Shown piece after piece: positions 9,269 to 17,974 of a stretch of DNA of 54,499 nt. Origin of the DNA: JBDREC01 sp043820105 [NCBI: Pseudomonadota bacterium]. GTDB lineage: Bacteria > Bdellovibrionota_F > JAHFAK01. The stretch's first letter is position 1; every line of letters begins with the position of its first letter. The notes beneath the pieces were generated by a model that saw nothing but the letters and a program-made list of their open reading frames with translations, ran no database searches and was not told the DNA's origin. The position numbers were made by a program, and so were the translations under genes. The stretch spans positions 1 through 54,499 of the forward strand of contig JBDREC010000042.1 of assembly GCA_043820105.1 (NCBI GenBank), in the 5' to 3' direction.

Positions 9269-9536
9269 AATTAATAAAACTTATCCTTTCATATCCTAAA
9301 AACTTATTTTTAATAATAATTTGATATTTATCATTGCTTATTTTCAGTAAGTCAAAGCTCGAAACACCTTTTTCTTTGACAAATTTTATATCAGCAGCCA
9401 AAGACCTCAACCTGCGGTAATCATTTAAAAGAAATTTACCATCTGTTGTTTTGCAATATTCAAAATATTTATTTCGACTAAATGCATATTTATCAAATTG
9501 CATAAGCATATTTTCTATTTTAGAAATAACTTCCAT
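9204..9536 (-). CDS. Hypothetical protein, 110 residues
   Basis: The protein is basic and rich in Lys, Tyr and Phe, without signal peptide or recognised domain. The composition looks like a real protein: charged/hydrophobic alternation and no low-complexity stretch. It overlaps the end of pyrE tail to tail by 65 bp, more than usual, so either the C-terminal part or the whole call could be wrong. No strong ribosome binding site precedes the ATG. No function is proposed. Confidence 0.5.
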   Translation of the reverse strand: MEVISKIENMLMQFDKYAFSRNKYFEYCKTTDGKFLLNDYRRLRSLAADIKFVKEKGVSSFDLLKISNDKYQIIIKNKFLGYERISFINFKNLEAALEKFRKLHKYQKYQ

Positions 9537-9755
9537 AATCTCACATTTCTGATCTTTTTTTTAAATTTTATATCAAATTTTTGATATATACAAGAAAAAG
9601 AAAACATAAGCCTATGAAACTTAAAGGCAACTAATTTGGTATACTATTTGCAATCCCTATTAACTTGACCATTTCATATGTTTTTATTATTGTTACATAG
9701 TTTTTTTAATGAAAACAAAAAAAACAATTTTTATTTTTTTCCAAAGGAGGCTTTA

Positions 9756-12020
9756 ATGATTAAGCGAAAATTTCTATTATGTTTAATTGCGGGAATGTTT
9801 GCACTTTTCCAAATGGGCTGCGGTCTACTGGACAGTGGTGTAAGCTGGGATGGTGGTTTTTCAACCCTGAACACTACCTTTACATCACTTCCATCTGCAT
9901 CAGCCTTGAGTGCTGCGATTCCAAGTTACAAGACAATGAAAGCAAGTGGCACGTCTAGTGTTTATTTTGCCGCTGTTACTTTAAATGGTTTGGCAACTGG
10001 AGCTGCCTCAGCTGATTATGATTTTGTTATTGTGGCATTAGAAGACGCAGATCAGGCGGTACGGGAACTGAAAGTAAAACCTGACACATCATATATATTT
10101 GCAATCATTTCAGCTACAGTGGGTGATGATGACAGTGTTTCAAACGTTACCATTCACTCAACAAGCTTTGCAAATGGTACCTTTACTGATGGTGAAAAAT
10201 ATGGTCTTTCAGTTGCGATTGATGATGATCTCCAGATTACAGTTACTGTTACTTCCGGCACCTGGGCAGCAGCTGGCGCTAAAGCCACCAAATCTGTTGA
10301 AGGTGAATGGGCCTGCACCATGGAACTTAATGAAGATAATTACTATGCAACAGTTGAAGAAGGAAGCGATCAAGCTCTTCTTGGTTTCAAATTAAAAGCT
10401 GACACTGAAATAGAAGATGACTATGAAGGTGTATATCAGGAAATCATAGTTACTCCAGATGAACATACTGTTATGATTGGTCACTATAATCAAATCAGTG
10501 ATGGCACTACAGATTACCAAAGAATATTTGTAGTGGAAGAATTTGAAGAAGAAGTTTTTGAAGCTGATTCAATTACACATTGTACCTTTAAAATTTCTCA
10601 TGAAATGCTGCTTGATTCTATTACAGAAGAAGAAAGCTTTACAGGCACAGTTACAGTTAAATTTTCAGGAGAATGTGATGAACCAGAAGCCCTTGAATAT
10701 ATGAAGAACAAATACAACTTTGCAGCAAAATTTGCAACAGATGACACAGAAGAAGAGGATTTAGATGGTGAAGAAAATTATGATATTAGCTGTGAATATA
10801 ACAGAGAATTTCCATATGAAATTAATGAACTGCTTCCAGCAATAGATTCAGAAATTTCAAAAATTTTTGAAATTAGTGGTGAATCTTGCTGGACATACAG
10901 CGATGAAGATGAATTGTTAATGCCAAACTTTTTATCTATACTCGAACAAAGAAACCTTAGTGAAGATGCTTTAGATGAATATGCAACTACACTAACATTA
11001 ACAAAAGCTGCTGACACTCTTGATTTCTCAGTGGCAATTGCTGAATCAACAATTAGTGATACTTTTGAAGCTGAAGCTGAAGGTTGGTATGCTTTACATC
11101 GAGAAAACACTGATGAAGTAATTTTTAGCGGTATATCAGATGCTTTTGCTCATGATACTGCTCAACTAACTTACAACATCAATGTATTCCAGGGGGTTAA
11201 TTTCAATTATGATATATTTATTGAATATGGATTTGAAGATACTCCAATTGGAGCTTGCTATCTTTCATCAGGAGCTGCTTTTTGGAATGATTCTGGCGAA
11301 GATGGCGATGACTACAACCCATTTGAAGGAGATGATGGGACCTGGGGTTTTGAGCGTGATTTAGATTCAGAAATATGTACTGGTTATACATACTTATACT
11401 TTCAGGAAAACGATGAGAGCCTTAGCCTCTTATTATTCACAGAAACTGGTGAAGAACTTGAATATGACCTTGAAAGAATATCAGGAGATGCTTTTGTTGG
11501 TATAACAGAAGATATTTTCTTTGAAATCAACTGGTATGACTATTCTTTCTATCTTGAAGTAGGTGGAGCAGAAATTTGTTCTGTATCAATGTATGAAGAT
11601 ACTATTTCAGAATACGCTGGAGTTACAATCTCCTTATCAGAAGATCTTCCTGAATTAGTAGATGTTTGGAATAGTTGTGAAGGTGATGAATCGCCAAGTC
11701 TTCCACAGACAGGGGAAGTAACTTTCTTAGAAATCAATTTCAACTTTGTAGATTGGAACGGCAGCTTTTATTCAACAGTTGGCGGAGAAGATTTCCATAA
11801 TGAATTTAGCTGGGCTGATTTCTGGGGTGATATATGGCAAGGGGTCATGGAAAGTGATGACGGCAACAGTGAAACAAAAATAAATGTTAATCATTTTGAT
11901 AATGTAATTGATATTTTTGCATGGAATTATGATGCAGACTCAGGCTGTTATGAAGAACTTTGGTATTCTACTTCATTTAATGATGATCCTGATATGGTTT
12001 TTACCGAATATAACTTTTAA
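9756..12020 (+). CDS. Large acidic secreted lipoprotein of unknown function
   Basis: The product is 754 residues from the ATG at 9756, chosen because it has a strong AAAGGAGG 8 bp upstream and begins a classical lipoprotein signal with lipobox FQMGC; an in-frame ATG 26 codons earlier lacks both. The mature protein is very acidic (many Asp/Glu) and rich in Trp, Tyr and Phe, with alternating patterns suggesting beta structure, and with a few scattered cysteines. I recognise no enzyme motif. Surface or periplasmic location is inferred. A GC-rich hairpin follows the stop by 8 bp. Confidence 0.85.
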   Translation: MIKRKFLLCLIAGMFALFQMGCGLLDSGVSWDGGFSTLNTTFTSLPSASALSAAIPSYKTMKASGTSSVYFAAVTLNGLATGAASADYDFVIVALEDADQAVRELKVKPDTSYIFAIISATVGDDDSVSNVTIHSTSFANGTFTDGEKYGLSVAIDDDLQITVTVTSGTWAAAGAKATKSVEGEWACTMELNEDNYYATVEEGSDQALLGFKLKADTEIEDDYEGVYQEIIVTPDEHTVMIGHYNQISDGTTDYQRIFVVEEFEEEVFEADSITHCTFKISHEMLLDSITEEESFTGTVTVKFSGECDEPEALEYMKNKYNFAAKFATDDTEEEDLDGEENYDISCEYNREFPYEINELLPAIDSEISKIFEISGESCWTYSDEDELLMPNFLSILEQRNLSEDALDEYATTLTLTKAADTLDFSVAIAESTISDTFEAEAEGWYALHRENTDEVIFSGISDAFAHDTAQLTYNINVFQGVNFNYDIFIEYGFEDTPIGACYLSSGAAFWNDSGEDGDDYNPFEGDDGTWGFERDLDSEICTGYTYLYFQENDESLSLLLFTETGEELEYDLERISGDAFVGITEDIFFEINWYDYSFYLEVGGAEICSVSMYEDTISEYAGVTISLSEDLPELVDVWNSCEGDESPSLPQTGEVTFLEINFNFVDWNGSFYSTVGGEDFHNEFSWADFWGDIWQGVMESDDGNSETKINVNHFDNVIDIFAWNYDADSGCYEELWYSTSFNDDPDMVFTEYNF

Positions 12021-12023
12021 AAA

Positions 12024-12050
12024 CGTAGGGGAGGGGCTTGTCCCCTCCCA
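12024..12050. repeat. GC-rich palindromic repeat, copy 3 (inverted)
   Basis: GGGAGGGG (12029-12036) pairs with CCCCTCCC (12042-12049) around a 5-nt loop. Read on the minus strand its 19-nt core equals copy 1. It sits between the lipoprotein stop and the NuoG-like start and could attenuate transcription between them. Confidence 0.78.
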
Positions 12051-12076
12051 ATAAAAACAACACACAAATTTAAAAA

Positions 12077-13648
12077 ATGCCTCAAAAACGTATATGTCTA
12101 AAAATAGATGGCCGTGAAATTCATTCAAAAGAAGGCATAACTATTTTAGAAGCCGCGAAACTCGCTGGCATCCCAATTCCACATATTTGCACCCATAAGG
12201 CACTTAGCAATATTGAATGTTGCAGAATGTGTCTTGTTAAAATTTCAGGATATGATCCTCTGCAACCTGCATGTACAACAGAAGTTTTAGATGGCATGAT
12301 TGTGGAAACAAACAATGAAGAAGTTAAGAAATCAAGAGTTTGGAACTTAAAATATCATTTAATTAACCATCCAGCAGCTTGCCACACTTGTGAAAAAACA
12401 GGTGAATGCAAACTTCAAGACTTATATATGAAATACGGTCTTTATTCTTCTGATGAAGATTCAAGGCAAAAATCAACGCGCTTTTATCCTATAAATAAGC
12501 ATGTTATTTTAGACTATTCAAAGTGCATTTTATGTGGTCGCTGTGCCATATTTTTAAGAGAATATTTTGCTTTTGAGATTCCAAACTCCATTAAAAACAA
12601 AAAAACTTTAATAAACATTTCCCCACCAGAAAGAGTCACAGGAAATTATACTCTGAATCTAACAGATCTTTGCCCAACAGGAGCCTTAATTTCAAGAGAC
12701 TTTAGGCATAGAAGTCCTGTATGGAAGCTTGCTGAGTTTGATTCCATCTGTATAGGCTGTGGAACAGGATGTAACATTAAATTCTGTCATAGGGAAAATG
12801 TAATTCATAGAATTATCCCAAGATATAATGAAAAGATAAATAAATTCTTTATGTGTGATCATGGCCGATCTATCTATCATCACCATAATATTGAAAATCG
12901 CTTAAGCTCACCCTTGAAAAAAGTAAAAAAGGCTATGCTAGAAATAGAATGGACTGAGGCCATAACTGATATTTCGACAGAAATTAAAAAAAGAATCGCT
13001 TTTAAACAAAATAATAAAATCGCTGTAGTCATGACACCTTCTCTAAGCCTGGAAGACTTGTTTTCAATTGAATATATATTTAGACAAAAGCTAAAAGCTA
13101 ATATATTTTTATATACTAATAATGATATTGAATCGTTAAAAAAAGATAAGGATAATTTTTTAATTCATCAGGAAAAAAACCCTAACACTGCTGGAATAAA
13201 CTTTTTTGAAAATCAATTTGAAAAATATTTACCATTAGATACGCTTGAAGAAAAAGATCCTGACATTATTTTATTCTTTTCCCCAGGAAACTCTAGATCT
13301 TATCCAAGCCTTGAAAATCTAGTTCAAAAATTTTGCGAAAGAAATAAGTTCTTTATTTACGCTGCGTCAAATCTGAATTTCAAGCTAAAAAAAGCTTCTT
13401 TAATATTGCCACTAAAAACCTATATTGAAAAAAAATCTACTTTTATAAATAAAAGTGGAATCATTCAAAAGCAAAGCCTTGGAATTTCAATAGTAGAAAA
13501 TGCTTTGTCTGTTTTTGAATTTTGCGAAATGATAGAAGTTTCAATCGGAAAATTTACCCTCGCAAATATGCTTTCCTCATTTATGTCTCAAGTTGATGAT
13601 TTATTTAAGGGACATGTAAACAATCAAAACCAGCAAAATAGTCCCTAA
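12077..13648 (+). CDS. NuoG-like iron-sulfur subunit, shortened
   Basis: The 523-residue protein starts with a [2Fe-2S] ferredoxin fold (C at 37, CRMC, then PACTTEV). Next is the HxxxCxxCxxxxxC motif (HPAACHTCEKTGEC), ligand set of cluster N5. A CILCGRC block with a distant CP follows, then CIGCGTGC...C typical of the molybdopterin oxidoreductase Fe4S4 domain. The rest (about 280-523) is a short remnant of the molybdopterin-like domain. Full NuoG is usually longer, so this is a reduced version or a NADP/hydrogenase-type FeS subunit. With NuoH- and NuoI-like genes 8 kb away it suggests a scattered complex I. No clear ribosome binding site precedes the ATG. Confidence 0.8.
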   Translation: MPQKRICLKIDGREIHSKEGITILEAAKLAGIPIPHICTHKALSNIECCRMCLVKISGYDPLQPACTTEVLDGMIVETNNEEVKKSRVWNLKYHLINHPAACHTCEKTGECKLQDLYMKYGLYSSDEDSRQKSTRFYPINKHVILDYSKCILCGRCAIFLREYFAFEIPNSIKNKKTLINISPPERVTGNYTLNLTDLCPTGALISRDFRHRSPVWKLAEFDSICIGCGTGCNIKFCHRENVIHRIIPRYNEKINKFFMCDHGRSIYHHHNIENRLSSPLKKVKKAMLEIEWTEAITDISTEIKKRIAFKQNNKIAVVMTPSLSLEDLFSIEYIFRQKLKANIFLYTNNDIESLKKDKDNFLIHQEKNPNTAGINFFENQFEKYLPLDTLEEKDPDIILFFSPGNSRSYPSLENLVQKFCERNKFFIYAASNLNFKLKKASLILPLKTYIEKKSTFINKSGIIQKQSLGISIVENALSVFEFCEMIEVSIGKFTLANMLSSFMSQVDDLFKGHVNNQNQQNSP

Positions 13649-13846
13649 ACCAACATAAAGATTTTCTGCTCCAAAAGACATTTTCTTAATTTGGTCTTTT
13701 AATTTGGTGCTAGTTTTTTTATCCTGATTTTCACTGAAAGCTTCAATTGTTAACTTCTTTGCCTGATAATAATTGCCTGCTTCAATTAGTTCTTCTATTT
13801 TATTAAAAGGAGTTTTTTTGCTATTTTTGCCTTGCTTATTTGCCAT
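13601..13846 (-). CDS. Small C-tail-anchored membrane protein
   Basis: The 81-residue product starts at ATG 13846, which has GAGGAAAA directly upstream; a TTG 15 bp earlier is possible. It is basic at the N-terminus, has a helix pair resembling a single TPR-like hairpin (IEELIEAGNYYQAKKLTIEA), and ends with one hydrophobic segment (about residues 59-79). That suggests anchoring in the inner membrane by its C-terminus. It overlaps the convergent NuoG-like gene by 48 bp. Unknown function. Confidence 0.6.
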   Translation of the reverse strand: MANKQGKNSKKTPFNKIEELIEAGNYYQAKKLTIEAFSENQDKKTSTKLKDQIKKMSFGAENLYVGLGTILLVLIVYMSLK

Positions 13847-13955
13847 CTTTTCCTCGATCAAAATGATTCATGATTCATCATGGATAACTTGATTTTTACT
13901 GTATTAAAAAATATATTAACATATTAATAATTTTAAATGAATTTAATCAATAAAA

Positions 13956-16346
13956 ATGAACAGATTGAAGCTACTTAATAGTGATAAAATATTTATTCTT
14001 GATGGTGCCATAGGAACATCTTTACAAAAATTTGAAATAGATAACAATCAATGCATTGAAGGACTTAATTTAATTAATCCCCAGTGGGTTAGTGATGTTC
14101 ATGAAAACTTCGCCAAACTTAATGTTAATATAATTACAGCGAATACCTTTAGTGCCAATAGAATCAAATTAGAACAATACAAGCTTGAAAATAAATTGGC
14201 TGAAATTAATCAAACAGGAGTAAAGCTTGCTAAAAAAGCCTGCAATAAAAACCAGTTAGTACTAGCTTCAATTGGACCTACTGGAAAATTTATAAAGCCA
14301 AATGGAGATCTAAGTTTTGACAACGCTTACAATATATTTAAAGAACAAATTGCTCATATCTTAAAAGAAAAACCTGACATTATAGGCTTTGAAACCTTTT
14401 ATGATATTCTTGAACTAAAAAGTGCTATTGTGGCAGCCAGAGACCTTGATGCAAATGTTGCAATTTTTGCATCAATGACCTTTGAAGCTTCGGGTCTAAC
14501 AATGCTTGGAACATCTCCAGAGGCAATGGGTGTTACATTATCAGCTATGGATATTGAGGCAATTGGAATCAACTGTTCCTTGGGAATTGACTCTATTCAC
14601 CCCTTTATTGAAAAACTAATAAGTACAGCCAAAAAGCCAGTATTTGTTAGGCCAAATGCTGGTCTGCCTATTATTAAAAATGGGAAAACTCATTTTCCAA
14701 TGGAAAGCTCCTCTTTTACCAAGTGGCTTCCTAAATATATTGCATCTGGAATTTCAGGTATTGGTGGATGCTGTGGAACAACACCTGATCACATCCAGGC
14801 AATAATCAAGGCATGCACAAATAAAATAGAAATAAAAAAAGAAAATACGTTTTATTTTTCATCACGAAAAAACATATTAGAATTAAAAGACAAAACTTGC
14901 TACATTGCTGGAGAAAGAATAAATCCAACAGGCAAAGAAAAACTTAAAAAAGCTTTGACCAAAAAGGATTTTTCCTTAGTCAAAAAACTTGCTAAAACAC
15001 AAGTTGAGGCAGGAAGCCATATGCTTGATGTAAATATTGGAATAGGCTCAGATAATGAAGAATTTTTAATGGAAAAAGCATTGGAAAGCATTCAGGATGT
15101 TTTTGATATACCTCTTATAATTGATTCTTCAAACATGGATATAATTGAAAATGCTTTAAAATGCATTCCAGGCAAATGTTTAATAAACTCATCAACTGCC
15201 AATGAAATAAAACTTAAAAAAATGCTTTTATGTGCAAAAAAGTATGGCGCCTGTTTACTTGTTTTGCCAATGGATGAAAATGGCATCCCTCACAATAAAG
15301 AAGGTCGAATTAAGCTGGTTAATAAAGCACTTAAAACAGCTAATTCTATGAACTTTAATCAAGATAATCTTTTTTTTGATCCACTAACATTACCAATTAG
15401 TGTTGATAATGAAAATGCAAAAATCACTTTAGATACTCTTGAGTATTTAAGCAAAGAATTGAAGCTAAAAACTGTTATGGGAGTTAGTAATGTTTCTTTT
15501 GGCCTCCCCAATAGAGATCTAATAAATGCAGCCTTTTTATCAAAAGCCATGGATAGAGGTCTGAGTATTGCAATTATAAATCCAAACAAAGAGCTAATGA
15601 CAAGCTCAATAGTTTTAAATGATTTAATTCAAGGTCATAAAGGAAGTTGCGATAACTATATAAAACAATATTCACAATTAACTAAAGAAAAAGAAAATAA
15701 AATTGAAAAAAGCTCATCTGACCCAATTATGAGTTCAATTTTAGAATTCGATGACAGTAATATTGAAAAACAAATAAATATTGCCTTGGAAAAAAACATC
15801 GCGCCTACTGATATTATAAATAATTCTATTGTTCCGGCCCTGCAAGAAGTTGGAGACAAATATGAAAAAGGTGAATACTTTCTTCCAAACTTAATAAAAG
15901 CCGCGGACATTGCATCTAAAGCGTTTAAGGCCTTAAAAAAGGCTCTTCCATCTCTTGACACAAGTTATGGCAAAATGCTTATAGCAACAGTTGAAGGGGA
16001 TATTCACGATATTGGTAAAAATTTGGTAGCATTGTTTATTGAAAATAACGGTACAAAAGTAATAGACCTTGGCAAAAATGTTAATATAGATAAAATTATT
16101 GACGCTATAGAAAAACATAAACCTGATATTGTTGGTCTAAGTGCTCTTATGACAACGACTGTAACTGAAATGAAAAAAGATATTGATATAATGAAGAGCA
16201 AAAACATCAATGCCAAAATAATAGTTGGAGGAGCTGTTTTAACAGAGCGATATGCAAAGGAAATTGGAGCCGACTATTATGCAAAGGACGCTGTTGAAGC
16301 AGCAAAATTAGTAAACAAAATTTTAAATAACAAAGTTAAGAAGTAA
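13956..16346 (+). CDS. metH: Cobalamin-dependent methionine synthase, short form
   Basis: The 796-residue enzyme transfers a methyl group from methyltetrahydrofolate to homocysteine through cobalamin. Domain order: homocysteine S-methyltransferase (1-290; GINCSLG and GGCCGTTPDH provide the zinc cysteines), pterin-binding domain (about 310-570; AGERINPTG), and B12-binding cap plus domain (about 600-796; GDIHDIGKN with the lower axial His). The C-terminal AdoMet reactivation domain of the E. coli type (about 1200 residues) is absent, as in many anaerobes, so reactivation must come from a separate protein or be unnecessary. No cobalamin or SAM riboswitch fits the 109-bp upstream gap. Confidence 0.93.
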   Translation: MNRLKLLNSDKIFILDGAIGTSLQKFEIDNNQCIEGLNLINPQWVSDVHENFAKLNVNIITANTFSANRIKLEQYKLENKLAEINQTGVKLAKKACNKNQLVLASIGPTGKFIKPNGDLSFDNAYNIFKEQIAHILKEKPDIIGFETFYDILELKSAIVAARDLDANVAIFASMTFEASGLTMLGTSPEAMGVTLSAMDIEAIGINCSLGIDSIHPFIEKLISTAKKPVFVRPNAGLPIIKNGKTHFPMESSSFTKWLPKYIASGISGIGGCCGTTPDHIQAIIKACTNKIEIKKENTFYFSSRKNILELKDKTCYIAGERINPTGKEKLKKALTKKDFSLVKKLAKTQVEAGSHMLDVNIGIGSDNEEFLMEKALESIQDVFDIPLIIDSSNMDIIENALKCIPGKCLINSSTANEIKLKKMLLCAKKYGACLLVLPMDENGIPHNKEGRIKLVNKALKTANSMNFNQDNLFFDPLTLPISVDNENAKITLDTLEYLSKELKLKTVMGVSNVSFGLPNRDLINAAFLSKAMDRGLSIAIINPNKELMTSSIVLNDLIQGHKGSCDNYIKQYSQLTKEKENKIEKSSSDPIMSSILEFDDSNIEKQINIALEKNIAPTDIINNSIVPALQEVGDKYEKGEYFLPNLIKAADIASKAFKALKKALPSLDTSYGKMLIATVEGDIHDIGKNLVALFIENNGTKVIDLGKNVNIDKIIDAIEKHKPDIVGLSALMTTTVTEMKKDIDIMKSKNINAKIIVGGAVLTERYAKEIGADYYAKDAVEAAKLVNKILNNKVKK

Positions 16347-16374
16347 GTTTTAAGTGTTATTATCCATTTTATTA

Positions 16375-16409
16375 ACACTTACCACTTACCACTTACCACT
16401 TACCACTTG
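16375..16409. repeat. ACTTACC heptamer array next to the ftsE start
   Basis: Four to five ACTTACC units end only about 6 bp before the ftsE ATG, replacing the place where a Shine-Dalgarno sequence would lie. Confidence 0.92.
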
Positions 16410-16414
16410 TTTAT

Positions 16415-17065
16415 ATGATAGAACTTTTCCATGTTACAAAAACATATGAAAATGAAACTCACGCTCTATATGACGTAAGCTTACAGATTGAAAAATCTGA
16501 CTTCATTTTTTTAACAGGAGCATCTGGTGCTGGCAAAACTACTTTACTCAGACTAATTTTCGGCGCAGAACCAGCAAGCTCAGGACAAATCCTTGTAGGC
16601 GGACATAATGTTTCGGCATTAAAAGCTCACCAGCTTCCAATGCTAAGAAGAAAAATGGGAATCGTTTTTCAAGACTTTAAACTCATTCAATCAAGAACTA
16701 TTTATGAAAATGTTTCCTTTACTCTTGAAGTATTGGGATTAAGTCAAAAAGAAATAAAAAGAAAAACATGGAATGTTTTAAAAGATGTTGGTCTTCAACA
16801 CAGAATGAATCATTTCCCAAAACAACTTTCAGGTGGAGAACAACAAAGAGCCGCAATAGCCAGAGCCTTAGTCAATGATCCCTTGATTATGATTGCAGAT
16901 GAGCCAACTGGCAACCTTGATTGGGATTTAACCCTGGAAATAATGAATTATTTTAATAGAATGAATGCCAGAGGAACCACAATTTTAATTGCAACCCATA
17001 ATCAAAACATACTCAAGCTTTATAATAAAAAAACTATTCATCTTGAGAAAGGAAGAATAGCTTGA
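16415..17065 (+). CDS. ftsE: Cell-division ATP-binding protein FtsE
   Basis: The 216-residue ABC ATPase has Walker [10 protein letters not shown] (about residues 35-43), Q-loop VFQDFKL, signature LSGGEQQR (about 139-146) and Walker [14 protein letters not shown]. With FtsX it forms the divisome ABC complex that switches periplasmic amidase activators such as EnvC on and off. The next two genes are ftsX and an envC-like gene, an operon order that supports the call. Translation starts at ATG 16415 without a visible Shine-Dalgarno site because a heptamer array occupies the leader. Confidence 0.95.
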   Translation: MIELFHVTKTYENETHALYDVSLQIEKSDFIFLTGASGAGKTTLLRLIFGAEPASSGQILVGGHNVSALKAHQLPMLRRKMGIVFQDFKLIQSRTIYENVSFTLEVLGLSQKEIKRKTWNVLKDVGLQHRMNHFPKQLSGGEQQRAAIARALVNDPLIMIADEPTGNLDWDLTLEIMNYFNRMNARGTTILIATHNQNILKLYNKKTIHLEKGRIA

Positions 17066-17973
17066 AATTATTTTATTACATTTATAGTACCTTTAAAAAA
17101 GGCATTGAATATGCTTTAAGAAACTTTATAATCAATTTAATTACGATCAGTATTATTTCAGCCTCATTAGTTCTTTTCTCAATTTCGATTATTGTAATAT
17201 TTAATCTCAATCTCCAAATAACTGGTAGAAATGAACCAATTCACTATTCTGTTTTTTTCAAGGAAAATATAGAAGCCAGCAAAATAAAAACCATATATGA
17301 CAAACTTGGCCAAACAGAAGGTCTTATATCAATTGAATTTCTAGGAAAAGAAAGAGCAAAAGATCGTTTTTTAACAGACAATGAAAACCTTAAACCAATA
17401 GTTGAATCAATGAGCGAAAACCCATTTCCCCCCACCATTGAATTGCAAATTGACTCAAAAAAGAGTTTAAAATTATTAGAATCTATTGCCCAGAACCTTT
17501 TAAAACTTCAAGAAATAGACGATGTTGTATATACAACACAGTGGCTTAGTAAGTATTCAGCAATAATACGACTAATTAAACTTTTGGGAAGTTTGTTTCT
17601 GATTTTCATTTTCTCAACAATTGTTTTTATTATTTCGAATACCATTAAACTTACTCTATTTTATAGAAAAGAGGAAATTGAAATCATGCTCTTAGTTGGG
17701 GGAACAAAAAATTATGTGAAACTACCTTTTCTGATTGAAGGGTCTGTGCTTGGATTATTCGGCTCACTTATCTCCATAGGCCTGACTTACGGATTGTTTC
17801 TGTTATTAAACTACAAACTAAACTCTTTACCTTTTTTCAATTCATCCGGAATTGAGATTTCTTTTTTGCCGCTGCCTTATATTACAGTTATCATTGCGAC
17901 CGGAATTTGCCTTGGCTTTGTTGGAAGCTATTTCTCCCTTGGAAGATTTATGAAACTGGGCGAGGGTTTGTAA
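17062..17973 (+). CDS. ftsX: Cell-division membrane protein FtsX
   Basis: The 303-residue inner-membrane protein has four hydrophobic segments: one near residues 20-48, then three in the C-terminal half, with the periplasmic loop between the first two. This is the FtsX topology; the loop recruits EnvC-type activators. It starts at a TTG overlapping the ftsE stop (TTGA), showing translational coupling. The block EEIEIMLLVGGT matches the conserved region after TM2 of the family. Confidence 0.93.
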   Translation: MKLFYYIYSTFKKGIEYALRNFIINLITISIISASLVLFSISIIVIFNLNLQITGRNEPIHYSVFFKENIEASKIKTIYDKLGQTEGLISIEFLGKERAKDRFLTDNENLKPIVESMSENPFPPTIELQIDSKKSLKLLESIAQNLLKLQEIDDVVYTTQWLSKYSAIIRLIKLLGSLFLIFIFSTIVFIISNTIKLTLFYRKEEIEIMLLVGGTKNYVKLPFLIEGSVLGLFGSLISIGLTYGLFLLLNYKLNSLPFFNSSGIEISFLPLPYITVIIATGICLGFVGSYFSLGRFMKLGEGL

Positions 17974-17974
17974 G

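Noticed and set aside
13847-13955. Cobalamin or SAM riboswitch before metH
   Set aside because: The gap is only 109 bp and shows no B12 box or SAM-switch core.
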